Assembly: GCA_958295725.1 (NCBI GenBank)
Contig: OY282368.1
Location: 2,688,001-2,752,000, forward strand
Source: an uncultured Alphaproteobacteria bacterium
GTDB taxonomy: Bacteria > Pseudomonadota > Alphaproteobacteria > UBA2966
Direction: 5' to 3'
DNA: 64,000 nucleotides
The notes under the pieces were generated by a model. It searched no databases, was not told the DNA's origin, and saw nothing but the letters and a program-made list of their open reading frames with translations. Below, one piece after another: positions 16,813 through 24,298 of the stretch. Position 1 is the first letter of the stretch; every line of letters starts with the position of its first letter. The position numbers and the translations under genes are program-made.

Positions 16813-17121
16813 TCAAGGAAGCAGTTTGAGTAAACCGACGATGACAGCGGCTTGCCCGAGGATGGCGACATAGAGGCGGTTAATAAGCCGCACTTCAAGG
16901 GCGGAGATCTTCGCTTCGAGGCCGGCGATATCTGCCTTGGTCGCCAACTCTTCATGGCCAGCACCGACGGCCTTGCGCACGGCGTTGGCGATGGCCTCCG
17001 CCTGGACGCGTTCGACGCCCGCGGCTTCGAGGTCACGCGTCGTGGCAAGGGTATCGAAAGCGGCATCGGTTATGGCGTTTCGTTTCCTCCTTGGCTGGTT
17101 CCAGCAAGCGACAGACGACAC
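16813..17121 (-). CDS. DUF1640/CCDC90-like coiled-coil protein with C-terminal membrane anchor, copy 2 (start codon doubtful)
   Basis: Homologous to the protein at 8748-9179: the head TDAAFDTLATTRDLEAAGVE, one LATKADIAGLEAKI repeat instead of about six, and a C-terminal hydrophobic helix ending GLLKLLP. The position equivalent to the ATG of copy 1 (17071-17073) reads ATA here, although a strong AAGGAGG site stands upstream of it. The only in-frame canonical start is GTG at 17121, before that ribosome site. The copy may therefore be poorly translated or silent. Like copy 1 it lies between direct repeats of a gene end. Confidence 0.65.
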   Translation of the reverse strand: MSSVACWNQPRRKRNAITDAAFDTLATTRDLEAAGVERVQAEAIANAVRKAVGAGHEELATKADIAGLEAKISALEVRLINRLYVAILGQAAVIVGLLKLLP

Positions 17122-17186
17122 CTCCCGTGGGCACCGTCGTACGGGTAACTCGATACGACGTCGATTTCCAGGTCCTCCGAGACCCG

Positions 17187-17279
17187 CTCAGGTGTCGGCG
17201 AAGTACATCCGTGTATCGTGATCCCAGCACTCGAAGAAATGGACGACGTCCCGGCAGTCGTCGCCCCGCCATGGAATTC
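17187..17279. repeat. Direct repeat, right copy (pairs with 16692-16784)
   Basis: This copy is part of the longer gene-tail fragment at 17188-17365. Its differences from the left copy are spread out and the frame stays open, as expected for two diverged coding copies. Confidence 0.88.
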
Positions 17280-17365
17280 GTTCGTCTCGCGATGATTTGC
17301 GGCCGACCGCGCAGGGGATGTCGCTGTCGATGTATCGATTGACGAGTTCTTGTCGGAACCCGGAG
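17188..17365 (-). pseudogene. 3' fragment of an unidentified gene, joined out of frame to truncated hisH
   Basis: On the minus strand one frame reads about 58 codons to a TGA at 17188: GFRQELVNRYIDSDIP, then an IPWRGDDCRDVVHFFECW region, ending MYFADT. The composition is that of a real protein, and the end is matched by the repeat at 16692-16784, which supports it as genuine coding sequence. I do not recognise the family. Its 5' part is missing; at about 17354-17365 the sequence changes abruptly to hisH in another frame. This is a recombination or deletion joint. Confidence 0.6.
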
Positions 17366-17710
17366 GCCGGGATCGTCCGGCCTGATGCGCGTCACGGTCC
17401 CGTCGATCCAGCCCAGACCGTCATGCCACCCGAATTCCTCGCTCGACCGCGTCATCAACTGCGATCCCAGGCAGATGCCGAGAACCGGCGTTCCCTTCCC
17501 GACGACGAACGCGTTCAACGGCTCGATCAACCCTCTGTCGCGGAGGTTCCGCATCCCGTCCCCGAAGGCTCCGACGCCGGGCAGGATCAGCTTGTCGCAG
17601 GTTCCGAGAGAATCCGGGTCCGACGATACGCAGGGATCGAACCCGAGCCGTTCGATCGCCCCGGCGACCGACGCGAGATTCCCGAGACCGTAGTCGACGA
17701 TGCCGATCAT
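17354..17710 (-). pseudogene. Truncated HisH-like glutamine amidotransferase
   Basis: The first 119 codons are a good HisH: IGIVDYGLGNLASV at the start, LPGVGAFGDGM, and the nucleophile in GICLGSQL at about C80. After GLRVP, where a normal HisH continues HVGWN, the sequence turns into unrelated DNA. The C-terminal half with the catalytic His and Glu (HPEKS) is absent. The open frame runs on to 17033 by chance, through an arginine-rich stretch. Without the triad it cannot hydrolyse glutamine. An intact HisH is present at 11400-12056. It starts 15 bp after the asparagine synthase stop. Confidence 0.8.
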
Positions 17711-17724
17711 CGCGCCGGTCGCCG

Positions 17725-19602
17725 TCAGCCCGCCACCGCCGCGCGAGGCGGCGCGACGCCCGCGCCCGACGCGAGCGCGCTCTCGAGGAACAGCTTCGCG
17801 GAAACGAAGCCGAAGAGGAACTTGGAGAAACTGTTCTCCGTCATGTCGCCGTCGAGGAACCGCGCGAACGCGTCCCGCCTCACGATGTCGAATATCGGAC
17901 CGTCGGCGAGCAACCTGTCGACGACCTCGGGATCCCCGCGGTCCAGAACCGAATCGATCGAGGCGTTGAACCCCCGCTTGCGCTTGTCCAGCCGCACCTT
18001 GTCGGGAAGCACGTCCGCCACCGCGTCCCGGAGAAGGGACTTGGCGTAACCGTCGCGGATCAGATGCTCCCCGGGCACCGTGTAGAGGAACTCGGCCAAG
18101 GTCCGATCGAGATAGGGGGACCGGGTCTCGACCGACCGGCGCATCGAGTTGCAGTCGTCCTCGTGGAGGACCACGGGCACGACCTCGTGGAAGAGCTCGT
18201 TGAGCATACGGTTTCGAAGCGGATCGTCGACGAAATGCTCCTCGAAGAAATCCTCGTCGAGAGGCTCCACGAGAAGGGCGTTGAAGGTCCCGCGATCGAG
18301 GTAGATGTGGCTCCGCTCCCCGGGGTCGCGCAGGAACACGAGCGGATCCCGGAGGACCGGATTACGAACGAAGGATCCGTAGCCGCCTCGCCAGTCCTCG
18401 ATCAGGCGCTCGAACCCGGCTCCGGGCCCGACACGGCCGCTCATCTGCGCCAACCAGAGTCCGTAGTGGTCGTAATGGCCGGTGAACAGCTCGTCCGCGC
18501 CCGTTCCCGAGATCGCGGCCTTGTAGCCGGCGGCGGCGATCGCCTCGGACAAGAAGGCATGCACGTAGTACGAGATCGTCGCGACCGGGGCGTCGTGATA
18601 CGCGACGAGGTCCGACATCCGGTCGAGGAACCCTTGCGTGCTCGTGCGAATCACCTGGTGGCGGCATTTCAGGGCATCGACGGTCGCCAGAATGTTCTCG
18701 CTCTCGTCGTAGCGTTCATCGCCGTCGACGATGGAGAACGCGTGAATGTCGGCGTCGAACTTCCTGGCCGCCACCGCGACCAGGGCGGAGGAGTCGACGC
18801 CGCCCGAAAGACAGAAGGCCAGCGGCACGTCCGCACGCAACCGCAGGCGGACGGACTCCTCCAGTCGTTCCCGCGCGCCCACCACCGCCTCCTCCCGCGT
18901 CATCGGCCGGGGGGCGTACGACAGCCGCCAATAGCGTCGCGCGTCGACCGGGCTGGGCTCGCGGAGACATGCCGAGGCGCCCGCGGGAAACTCTCGGACG
19001 TTCTCGAAGAACGTCGCCGGTTGCTTGTATAGGGACTTGTACCCGTTGACGAGATAGCGCCGGAGTTGTTTCGCATCGACGGCCGGCGCCGCGCCACTCA
19101 GGGCAGCGAGCAGCTTGACCTCGGAGCCGAAATAGATCGTTCCCCCGCGATGCAGGTAATACAGGGGTTTCTCGCCGAAACGGTCGCGGCTGAGGACGAG
19201 CCGGCCTGCCCCGCGATCGACCAGGGCGAAGGCCCACATCCCCTCGAATCGCTCGGTGCAGGCGAGTCCCCACTCACACCAGGCGCGGTGCAGCACCTCG
19301 GTATCCGAGCGCGTGCGGAACACGTGGCCCCGCGCTTCCAGATCGGTTCTCAGTTCCACGTAGTTGTAGATCTCGCCGTTGTAGGCGAGCGCCTTGTCGC
19401 CATCGACGAACGGCTGGTTCGCGCGCGGGTCCAGATCGATGATCGAGAGCCGGCTGTGCAGCAGGGTCGCGTTGTTCCGTCCGACCGCGCCCGACCAGAC
19501 GCCCTCGGCGTCGGGCCCGCGATTGCGCATCAACGCGAGGGTCCGGCGAACCCGGTCCGGGTCCGGAACGTCGGGGCCGAAACTGCCAGCTATGCCGCAC
19601 AT
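17725..19602 (-). CDS. asnB: Asparagine synthase (glutamine-hydrolysing), operon-associated
   Basis: A 625-residue AsnB-type enzyme. The N-terminal Cys2 (MCGIAGSFG) is the glutaminase nucleophile after Met removal. RNRGPDAEG and the GEIYNY loop complete the Ntn domain. The synthase domain carries the PP-loop FCLSGGVDSSALVA and SGTGADELFTGHYDHY. Family members make asparagine from aspartate or, in polysaccharide and antibiotic loci, amidate other carboxylates. Its place next to neuB and hisH makes a role in amidating a surface sugar or its amino-acid substituent plausible, but ordinary asparagine synthesis cannot be excluded. Confidence 0.88.
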   Translation of the reverse strand: MCGIAGSFGPDVPDPDRVRRTLALMRNRGPDAEGVWSGAVGRNNATLLHSRLSIIDLDPRANQPFVDGDKALAYNGEIYNYVELRTDLEARGHVFRTRSDTEVLHRAWCEWGLACTERFEGMWAFALVDRGAGRLVLSRDRFGEKPLYYLHRGGTIYFGSEVKLLAALSGAAPAVDAKQLRRYLVNGYKSLYKQPATFFENVREFPAGASACLREPSPVDARRYWRLSYAPRPMTREEAVVGARERLEESVRLRLRADVPLAFCLSGGVDSSALVAVAARKFDADIHAFSIVDGDERYDESENILATVDALKCRHQVIRTSTQGFLDRMSDLVAYHDAPVATISYYVHAFLSEAIAAAGYKAAISGTGADELFTGHYDHYGLWLAQMSGRVGPGAGFERLIEDWRGGYGSFVRNPVLRDPLVFLRDPGERSHIYLDRGTFNALLVEPLDEDFFEEHFVDDPLRNRMLNELFHEVVPVVLHEDDCNSMRRSVETRSPYLDRTLAEFLYTVPGEHLIRDGYAKSLLRDAVADVLPDKVRLDKRKRGFNASIDSVLDRGDPEVVDRLLADGPIFDIVRRDAFARFLDGDMTENSFSKFLFGFVSAKLFLESALASGAGVAPPRAAVAG

Positions 19603-19634
19603 GAGGGTTCCATGGGGTTTCCGATCCGAAAATC

Positions 19635-20651
19635 CTAAACGGGAGCGAGATCTTCCGGTGCGATCGACTCACCGGCCCGGACATCCGCGCCGACCGCGCG
19701 CCCGATCAGGTCGTCGATGTCGGCCGCCGCTATCCCGGTCGCAGGACGCGCGAACATCAGGTCCTCCCGAACGAGGCGCGTCCCAGCGGACAGGTCACGT
19801 GCCGCGACCACGCCCTTGCGCGAGGCGGCGACGTTGCCTTCCTCGCACGGTTGGCGCGCCTTGCCATGGGTCCCGAGGCTGGCGCGGACCCGGGGCGCGG
19901 CCTCGACGAGCGCCGCGAGATCGTCGGGCTCGAACGAGAGCTCGTGATCGCGAAAACTCCGGCCCGACTTCCGGTCGGTGAAGTGCACCTCGAGGACGAC
20001 GGCGCCGAGCGCGACCGCGGCCAGACATGCCTCCGGGCCGACGACATGGTTCGAGTAGCCGGTCGGAAGTCCGTAGCGTTCGGTGAGGAATGGCACGCTG
20101 CGCACGCTCGCCTGCTCGATAGGGGTCGGATACGCGGACACGCAATGCATCATCACGACGCGCTCGGGCAACGAAGATTCCCCAATCTCGTCCCGCAGCC
20201 ATCCGACGGCCGTGTCGATCTCCTCGACCACGCCGAGGCCTGTGGAGAGGATGACGGGCTTGCCGGTCCGGGCCGCGGCGCGGACCGTCGGCTCGAACGT
20301 GAGATCGCCGCTGGCGATCTTGATGGCGGCACCCAGCCCGGCGAGGAACGGCACCCAGTCCTCGGTCACCGGCGTGGAGAAGAAGGCGACATCGAGCTCG
20401 CGGGCCCGCACGGCTAGGCGCCGATGGTCTTCCTCGCCGAGCGCGAAGCGCGACACGCGCTCCAGGCGTTCGGGATCGCTCGCCGATGCGTAGCGCGCCG
20501 GGGTGTAGCTCTGGAACTTGACGGCGTCGGCGCCAGCCTCGGCCGCCATGGCCAGCAGCCGCGAGGCGGCCTCGGGGTCCCCTTCGTGGTTCACCCCGAC
20601 CTCGGCGACGATGGCGACCTCCCGGGCGAGATCCTTTCCGAACAGCTTCAC
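19635..20651 (-). CDS. neuB: NeuB-family nonulosonate synthase (N-acetylneuraminate/legionaminate/pseudaminate synthase type)
   Basis: A 338-residue protein. The NeuB barrel starts IVAEVGVNHEGDPEAA and shows AVKFQSY, KIASGDLTF, ILSTGLG, HCVSAYPTP and GYSNHV, all typical of the phosphoenolpyruvate-condensing sialic acid synthase family. A C-terminal SAF (antifreeze-like) domain begins near residue 275 (SRKGVVAARDLSAGT) and closes the active site. It condenses PEP with an N-acyl-hexosamine to form a nine-carbon acid. Which sugar (Neu, Leg, Pse or a variant) cannot be fixed. The start is GTG. It is the signature gene that defines the island as nonulosonate biosynthesis. Confidence 0.92.
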   Translation of the reverse strand: MKLFGKDLAREVAIVAEVGVNHEGDPEAASRLLAMAAEAGADAVKFQSYTPARYASASDPERLERVSRFALGEEDHRRLAVRARELDVAFFSTPVTEDWVPFLAGLGAAIKIASGDLTFEPTVRAAARTGKPVILSTGLGVVEEIDTAVGWLRDEIGESSLPERVVMMHCVSAYPTPIEQASVRSVPFLTERYGLPTGYSNHVVGPEACLAAVALGAVVLEVHFTDRKSGRSFRDHELSFEPDDLAALVEAAPRVRASLGTHGKARQPCEEGNVAASRKGVVAARDLSAGTRLVREDLMFARPATGIAAADIDDLIGRAVGADVRAGESIAPEDLAPV

Positions 20652-20670
20652 GGTCGGGCGTTCCGGACCT

Positions 20671-21266
20671 TTAGTATCTCAGACTCGCCAAACAGAGACC
20701 GGGCACGGGACGGAGGCGCCGTTGCGCGACCACCGCGCCGGTATCGAAATTTTCCTCGACTTGATGAATCGTCACGACCATGTCGCCCATAGGTTGGTGT
20801 CGAGCCCCCTGTAGCCCGGCAGCAATCCCCCGTGCGCGTTCAATGAACCCAGGCGGGGCCGCTCGTATATCTCCGGCTTCACGAGTCTCGTGCCGTACAC
20901 CAGAACGAGCTCCGGGTTCTTGTATCCCAGCAGCGACCGGGTCTCCGAATCGTTCACCGAGTAGACGTCGTGTGTGGGAAACGATGTCGGAAGCGAGCTG
21001 TCACCGTCCGCGAAGAACGCCGCCCTCTCGAACGCGTCCTGTGCCCGCGCCTGCGATCCCCATTGGGTATACGGATTCAAGACCGTTCCCTTCCACAGAT
21101 TGGGAAAGGTTCTCCGGAAATGGCGCGAAGCCCGACGGCGCCAGGGATAGGGTTCGCGCTCGAACACGTTGAGCACGATGTCCGCGCCCCGCGGGAGTTC
21201 CCGGTGCAACCGTCGAATGAAGTAACGGTGATGCGCGGTGTTCGTGGTGAGGATTCCGATTCGCAT
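20671..21266 (-). pseudogene. Formyltransferase-family gene with frameshift/deletion
   Basis: The frame opens at ATG (MRIGILTTNTAHHRYFIRRL) and reaches the formyltransferase core SLNAHGGLLPGYRGLDTNLW (N143, H145), then stops at once (20772). In another frame the family sequence resumes with GDMVVTIHQVEENFDTGAVV, which holds the third catalytic residue (D in FDTG), and ends at TAA at 20671. Several codons that normally separate NLWA from the TIH strand are missing, so a small out-of-frame deletion near 20775-20785 has broken the gene. It is the first gene upstream of neuB and a relative of the formyltransferase at 15794-16786. Confidence 0.78.
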
Positions 21267-21401
21267 CGCAAGATAGTGTCAGCAGACTGGATCGGACGAT
21301 AGCCCACGCTACCGCACCGCGGGTGCCCATGCCCTGAGCCGCCGCGCCCGAAAATCCATTATCTACTCTATCGCACGCGATAGCCCAAGTCCATACGAGA
21401 G

Positions 21402-21455
21402 GCATGTGCTAGCGACAAAAACCAGAACGAATTTGCCGTGCATGTGCTAGCGACA
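21402..21455. repeat. 16-bp perfect direct repeat, period 38 bp
   Basis: The sequence gcatgtgctagcgaca occurs at 21402-21417 and again at 21440-21455. The second copy runs straight into the transposase fragment, so it may be the remains of an insertion-sequence end or of a target duplication. Confidence 0.75.
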
Positions 21456-21515
21456 CGACCGCACCGGGCCCTTGGCGGACAAACCCCCGCCCAGTACCTT
21501 GCCGAACACACAGCC
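21438..21515 (+). mobile_element. Remnant of a transposase (integrase-core C-terminus, IS3/IS481-like)
   Basis: A plus-strand frame reads TRPHRALGGQTPAQYLAEH. This matches the well-known closing motif of integrase-core transposases (RPHxALGxxTPxxYL). The catalytic DDE part is absent and the frame soon loses meaning, so only a scar remains. It marks the outer border of the sugar island. Confidence 0.6.
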
Positions 21516-21748
21516 GAAGAAACCCTCCCGTCTCATATTGTCCTGAACCAGGGCAATCGTTTGTCGCAAGCCGGACGGAGATGTAAGGTTCGTCGCGACG
21601 GACGGCGACATAGCCGGCGACGGCCCGGTCGCGGCTGGAGCGTCGGCGGGAAACCCCATGCTTCGCGGGGCGGCCTCCAGCGGAGGAACCGTCTATGCTC
21701 GCCCGAGAGAATCCCTAGGTTCAACCGCCGTTTTCGAGAGGAGCAACG

Positions 21749-23251
21749 ATGTCATCCGCGGACGTTCGTGCGAAACTGACCCATCCGGTGGTCGATGCCG
21801 ACGGCCACATGCTGGAATTCACCCCGATCTTTCTGGATCATCTCAAGGAGGTCGGCGGTCCCGATATGGTCGATCGGTTCATCGCCCGGTCCAAGCGGAA
21901 CAGGGAGGCGATGTGGTACGCGCTGTCGCCCGAGGAGCGGGCGGAATACCGGCTCGCGCGTCCGCCGTGGTGGGCGGTCGCGGCGCGCAATACCTTGGAC
22001 CGGGCGACGTCGATGCTGCCGAATCTGCTCAGGGCCCGGCTCGACGAGTTCGGGTTCGACTACTGCATCTCGTACCCGACGCTCGGATTCTTCCTGTTCG
22101 ACGAACCGGACGACGAACTGCGCCAAGCGACCTGCCGGGCCCAGAACAACATGGTGGCCGATATCTTCTCGGGCGTGAAGGATCGCATCACTCCGGCGGC
22201 GACGGTGCCCGCGTTCACCCCCGACGAGGCGATCTCCGAGCTCGGGCACGTGACACGCGAACTGGGTCTCAAGGCGGTCATGCTCTCCAACCTCGTGCGC
22301 CGCGTCATTCCCAAGGCGGCCGGCGAGGACGGGGAGGGCGAGCGGGCCGAGTGGCTCGATCCGCTGGCGCTCGACTCGCTCCACGACTACGACCCCGTTT
22401 GGGCCAAGTGCGTGGAACTCGGCGTCGCGCCCACCGCGCATTCCTTCATGCAGGGGCACGGGTGGCGGCGGTCGCACTCCTGCTATGCCTATAACCAGAC
22501 GGGTCATTTCGCCGACGCCGGCGAAGCGTTTTCCAAGGCTCTGTTCTTCGGCGGCGTCACCCGGCGGTTCCCGAACCTCAATTTCGGTGTGCTCGAGGGC
22601 GGCGTCGGCTACGGAATCACGGTCTTCTCGACGCTGATCGAGGTATGGCGCAAGCGTGGCGCCCCGGGGATCGCGGATCTCGATCCATCGTCCCTCGACT
22701 ACGGCCTGATGCGCGATCTCTTCTCGCGTCATGGCGGGGAGAGGTTCGCCAGCCGCCTCGGGGAGGACGAGCGGATCGGATACTCCATCCTGCGGTCGGA
22801 CCGCGTGGTCCGCGAGGCCGACAAGCGTCTCCTGGACGAGTTCGCGCCCGCCGGGGTCGCCCGTGAGGAGGACATTCGCGCCCGTTTCGTCGATCGCCTC
22901 TGGTTCGGGTGCGAGGCCGACGACGTCATGGCGCCGATGGCGTTGAGCGGGCGGGGCGTGCCCCTGGGCGCAAGGGTGAAGGCGACCTTCGGATCGGACA
23001 TCGGCCATTGGGACGTCACGGTGATGAACCACGTCCTTGAAGAGGCCTTCGAGATGGTCGAGGACGGCCTCGCGACCGAAGAGGAATTCCGCGATTTCAC
23101 GTTCACCAACCCCGTGACCCTGCACGCCGGCATGAACCCCGACTTCTTCAAGGGGACCGTCGTCGAGGACGACGTCGACAAGCTACTGGGGGAACTGGGG
23201 ATGCCGACATCGAGGAACGCGACCGCGGAGAGCGCCGCGGCAGCGGGGTGA
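21749..23251 (+). CDS. Amidohydrolase-2 family metal-dependent hydrolase/decarboxylase
   Basis: A 500-residue protein. It opens with the metal-binding motif VVDADGHMLEF (a D-x-D-x-H variant of the HxH motif), has a TIM-barrel pattern, and has further likely metal ligands in PTAHSFMQGHGW and SDIGHWD near the C-terminus, all typical of amidohydrolase-2 proteins. Members include aromatic-acid decarboxylases and hydrolases of unknown substrate. It is longer than average (usually 330-400), with an inserted segment around residues 290-380. GAGAGGAGC precedes the ATG. It stands alone between the sugar island and tRNA-Val; no pathway partner is nearby. Confidence 0.8.
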   Translation: MSSADVRAKLTHPVVDADGHMLEFTPIFLDHLKEVGGPDMVDRFIARSKRNREAMWYALSPEERAEYRLARPPWWAVAARNTLDRATSMLPNLLRARLDEFGFDYCISYPTLGFFLFDEPDDELRQATCRAQNNMVADIFSGVKDRITPAATVPAFTPDEAISELGHVTRELGLKAVMLSNLVRRVIPKAAGEDGEGERAEWLDPLALDSLHDYDPVWAKCVELGVAPTAHSFMQGHGWRRSHSCYAYNQTGHFADAGEAFSKALFFGGVTRRFPNLNFGVLEGGVGYGITVFSTLIEVWRKRGAPGIADLDPSSLDYGLMRDLFSRHGGERFASRLGEDERIGYSILRSDRVVREADKRLLDEFAPAGVAREEDIRARFVDRLWFGCEADDVMAPMALSGRGVPLGARVKATFGSDIGHWDVTVMNHVLEEAFEMVEDGLATEEEFRDFTFTNPVTLHAGMNPDFFKGTVVEDDVDKLLGELGMPTSRNATAESAAAAG

Positions 23252-23355
23252 CCTGTCCGGTCGCGGGAACGGCGGGAACGGTCCGTGCCGCGCTTCGATC
23301 CGGGGCACGCGGGGAGACGCCGGAGGGCACGCGGCGCCAACTCGGGCGTTGCCGG

Positions 23356-23430
23356 TGGTGGGCGCACCTGGGATTGAACCAGGGACCTTCCGCATGTGAA
23401 ACGGACGCTCTACCGCTGAGCTATGCGCCC
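23356..23430 (-). tRNA. tRNA-Val (anticodon CAC)
   Basis: Full cloverleaf on the minus strand. The acceptor GGGCGCA pairs with TGCGCCC, the D arm is AGCTC...GAGC, the anticodon stem TCCGT/GCGGA encloses loop TTCACAT (anticodon CAC), and the T arm contains GGTTCAATCCC. The 3' ACCA is encoded. It lies near the border of the sugar island. Confidence 0.95.
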
Positions 23431-23484
23431 TCCGAGACGACGGCGGAACCATACCCCACCATTATGCACGGCGCCGGGGGCCTG

Positions 23485-24156
23485 TCACGCGAGCCGGGCG
23501 AGCGTCCCGGGGAGATCGGACAGCGTGTGGACGACGGCATCCGCGCCGAGCTCCTCCGCCGGGATCATCGTATAGCCGTAGCTCACCGCCACGACCGCGA
23601 CGTCGGCCGCGCGGGCGGTGTCGATGTCGGCCTGGCTGTCCCCGATCATGACAGCCTCGCGCGGCCGCGCGTTCATTCGTTCCAGCGTCGTCAACAAGTG
23701 TCCCGCGTCGGGTTTCTTCACGGCCAAGCTGTCTCCGCCGAGGACCGCGGTGAAGTATCTGGCGAGATCGAGCCCCGACAGCAGTTTCTCGGAAAGGGCC
23801 ACCGGCTTGTTGGTGCAGACCCCTAGCGTAACGCCAGCCTCCGACAGGCGGTCCAGCATGTCGGTCGCCGCCGGAAACGGGACGCTCCGGTCGGTCAGAT
23901 GCGCGGCGTAGTATTCGAAGGCGCTCTCGAACATGGCTTCGATGTCCACGCCGTCGGGGATTCCGCCCGTCGCGGTCAAGGCGCGTTCGATCAGCTTCCG
24001 CAAGCCTTGTCCGACCATGGCGCGAACGTCGGCCACGCCGACCGGATCCCGGCCAGCGCGCGGCAGGACGTGATTCAGCGCCGCCGTCAGATCGGGCGCC
24101 GTGTCGACGAGCGTTCCGTCGAGATCGAACACCACGGCGCGGGGCAGCGAACTCAT
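23485..24156 (-). CDS. gph: Phosphoglycolate phosphatase (HAD superfamily)
   Basis: A 223-residue HAD hydrolase. Motif I is VFDLDGTLVDTAPDL at residues 9-23, motif II includes the threonine of GVCTNKP near 115, motif III is the lysine in AVKKPD near 148, and motif IV is MIGDSQADIDTA near 170-181. The helical cap lies between motifs I and II, as in Gph. It removes phosphate from 2-phosphoglycolate made during DNA repair or photorespiration. The ATG at MSSLPRAV is used; the frame continues upstream through glmU antisense. Divergent from glmU-glmS, an arrangement common in alphaproteobacteria. Confidence 0.9.
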   Translation of the reverse strand: MSSLPRAVVFDLDGTLVDTAPDLTAALNHVLPRAGRDPVGVADVRAMVGQGLRKLIERALTATGGIPDGVDIEAMFESAFEYYAAHLTDRSVPFPAATDMLDRLSEAGVTLGVCTNKPVALSEKLLSGLDLARYFTAVLGGDSLAVKKPDAGHLLTTLERMNARPREAVMIGDSQADIDTARAADVAVVAVSYGYTMIPAEELGADAVVHTLSDLPGTLARLA

Positions 24157-24298
24157 TGAAAAGACCGGTAGGAAATCGTGACTTGGGCCAGGAGGAGGCG
24201 TATGGCAAGGTCCGGTACCGAATACCGAAGACCCGATTGGACAGCGTTTTAGACGCCTTGCCGATGCGACCCAAGAAAAAACGTGATCCCAGGCGCGC

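Larger units (their letters stand above)
21267..21748. other. Intergenic island border, about 480 bp
   Basis: No intact gene. It contains a transposase C-terminal fragment (21438-21515), a 16-bp perfect direct repeat (21402-21417 and 21440-21455), a perfect 7-bp inverted repeat with a 2-nt spacer (ctatcgc/gcgatag, 21368-21383), and two copies of cgatagccca (21297 and 21378). The promoter of the minus-strand sugar operon and that of the plus-strand amidohydrolase probably lie here, but no clear -35/-10 pair was seen. Confidence 0.6.

Noticed and set aside
17033-17353. C-terminal continuation of the hisH-like frame as a novel fused domain
   Set aside because: The continuation is arginine-rich and runs over the gene-tail fragment and the coiled-coil leader in the wrong frame; the correct coding frame there is another one.
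21447-21659. A 70-codon minus-strand frame at the island border
   Set aside because: It has no recognisable sequence and overlaps the transposase scar; probably a chance frame.
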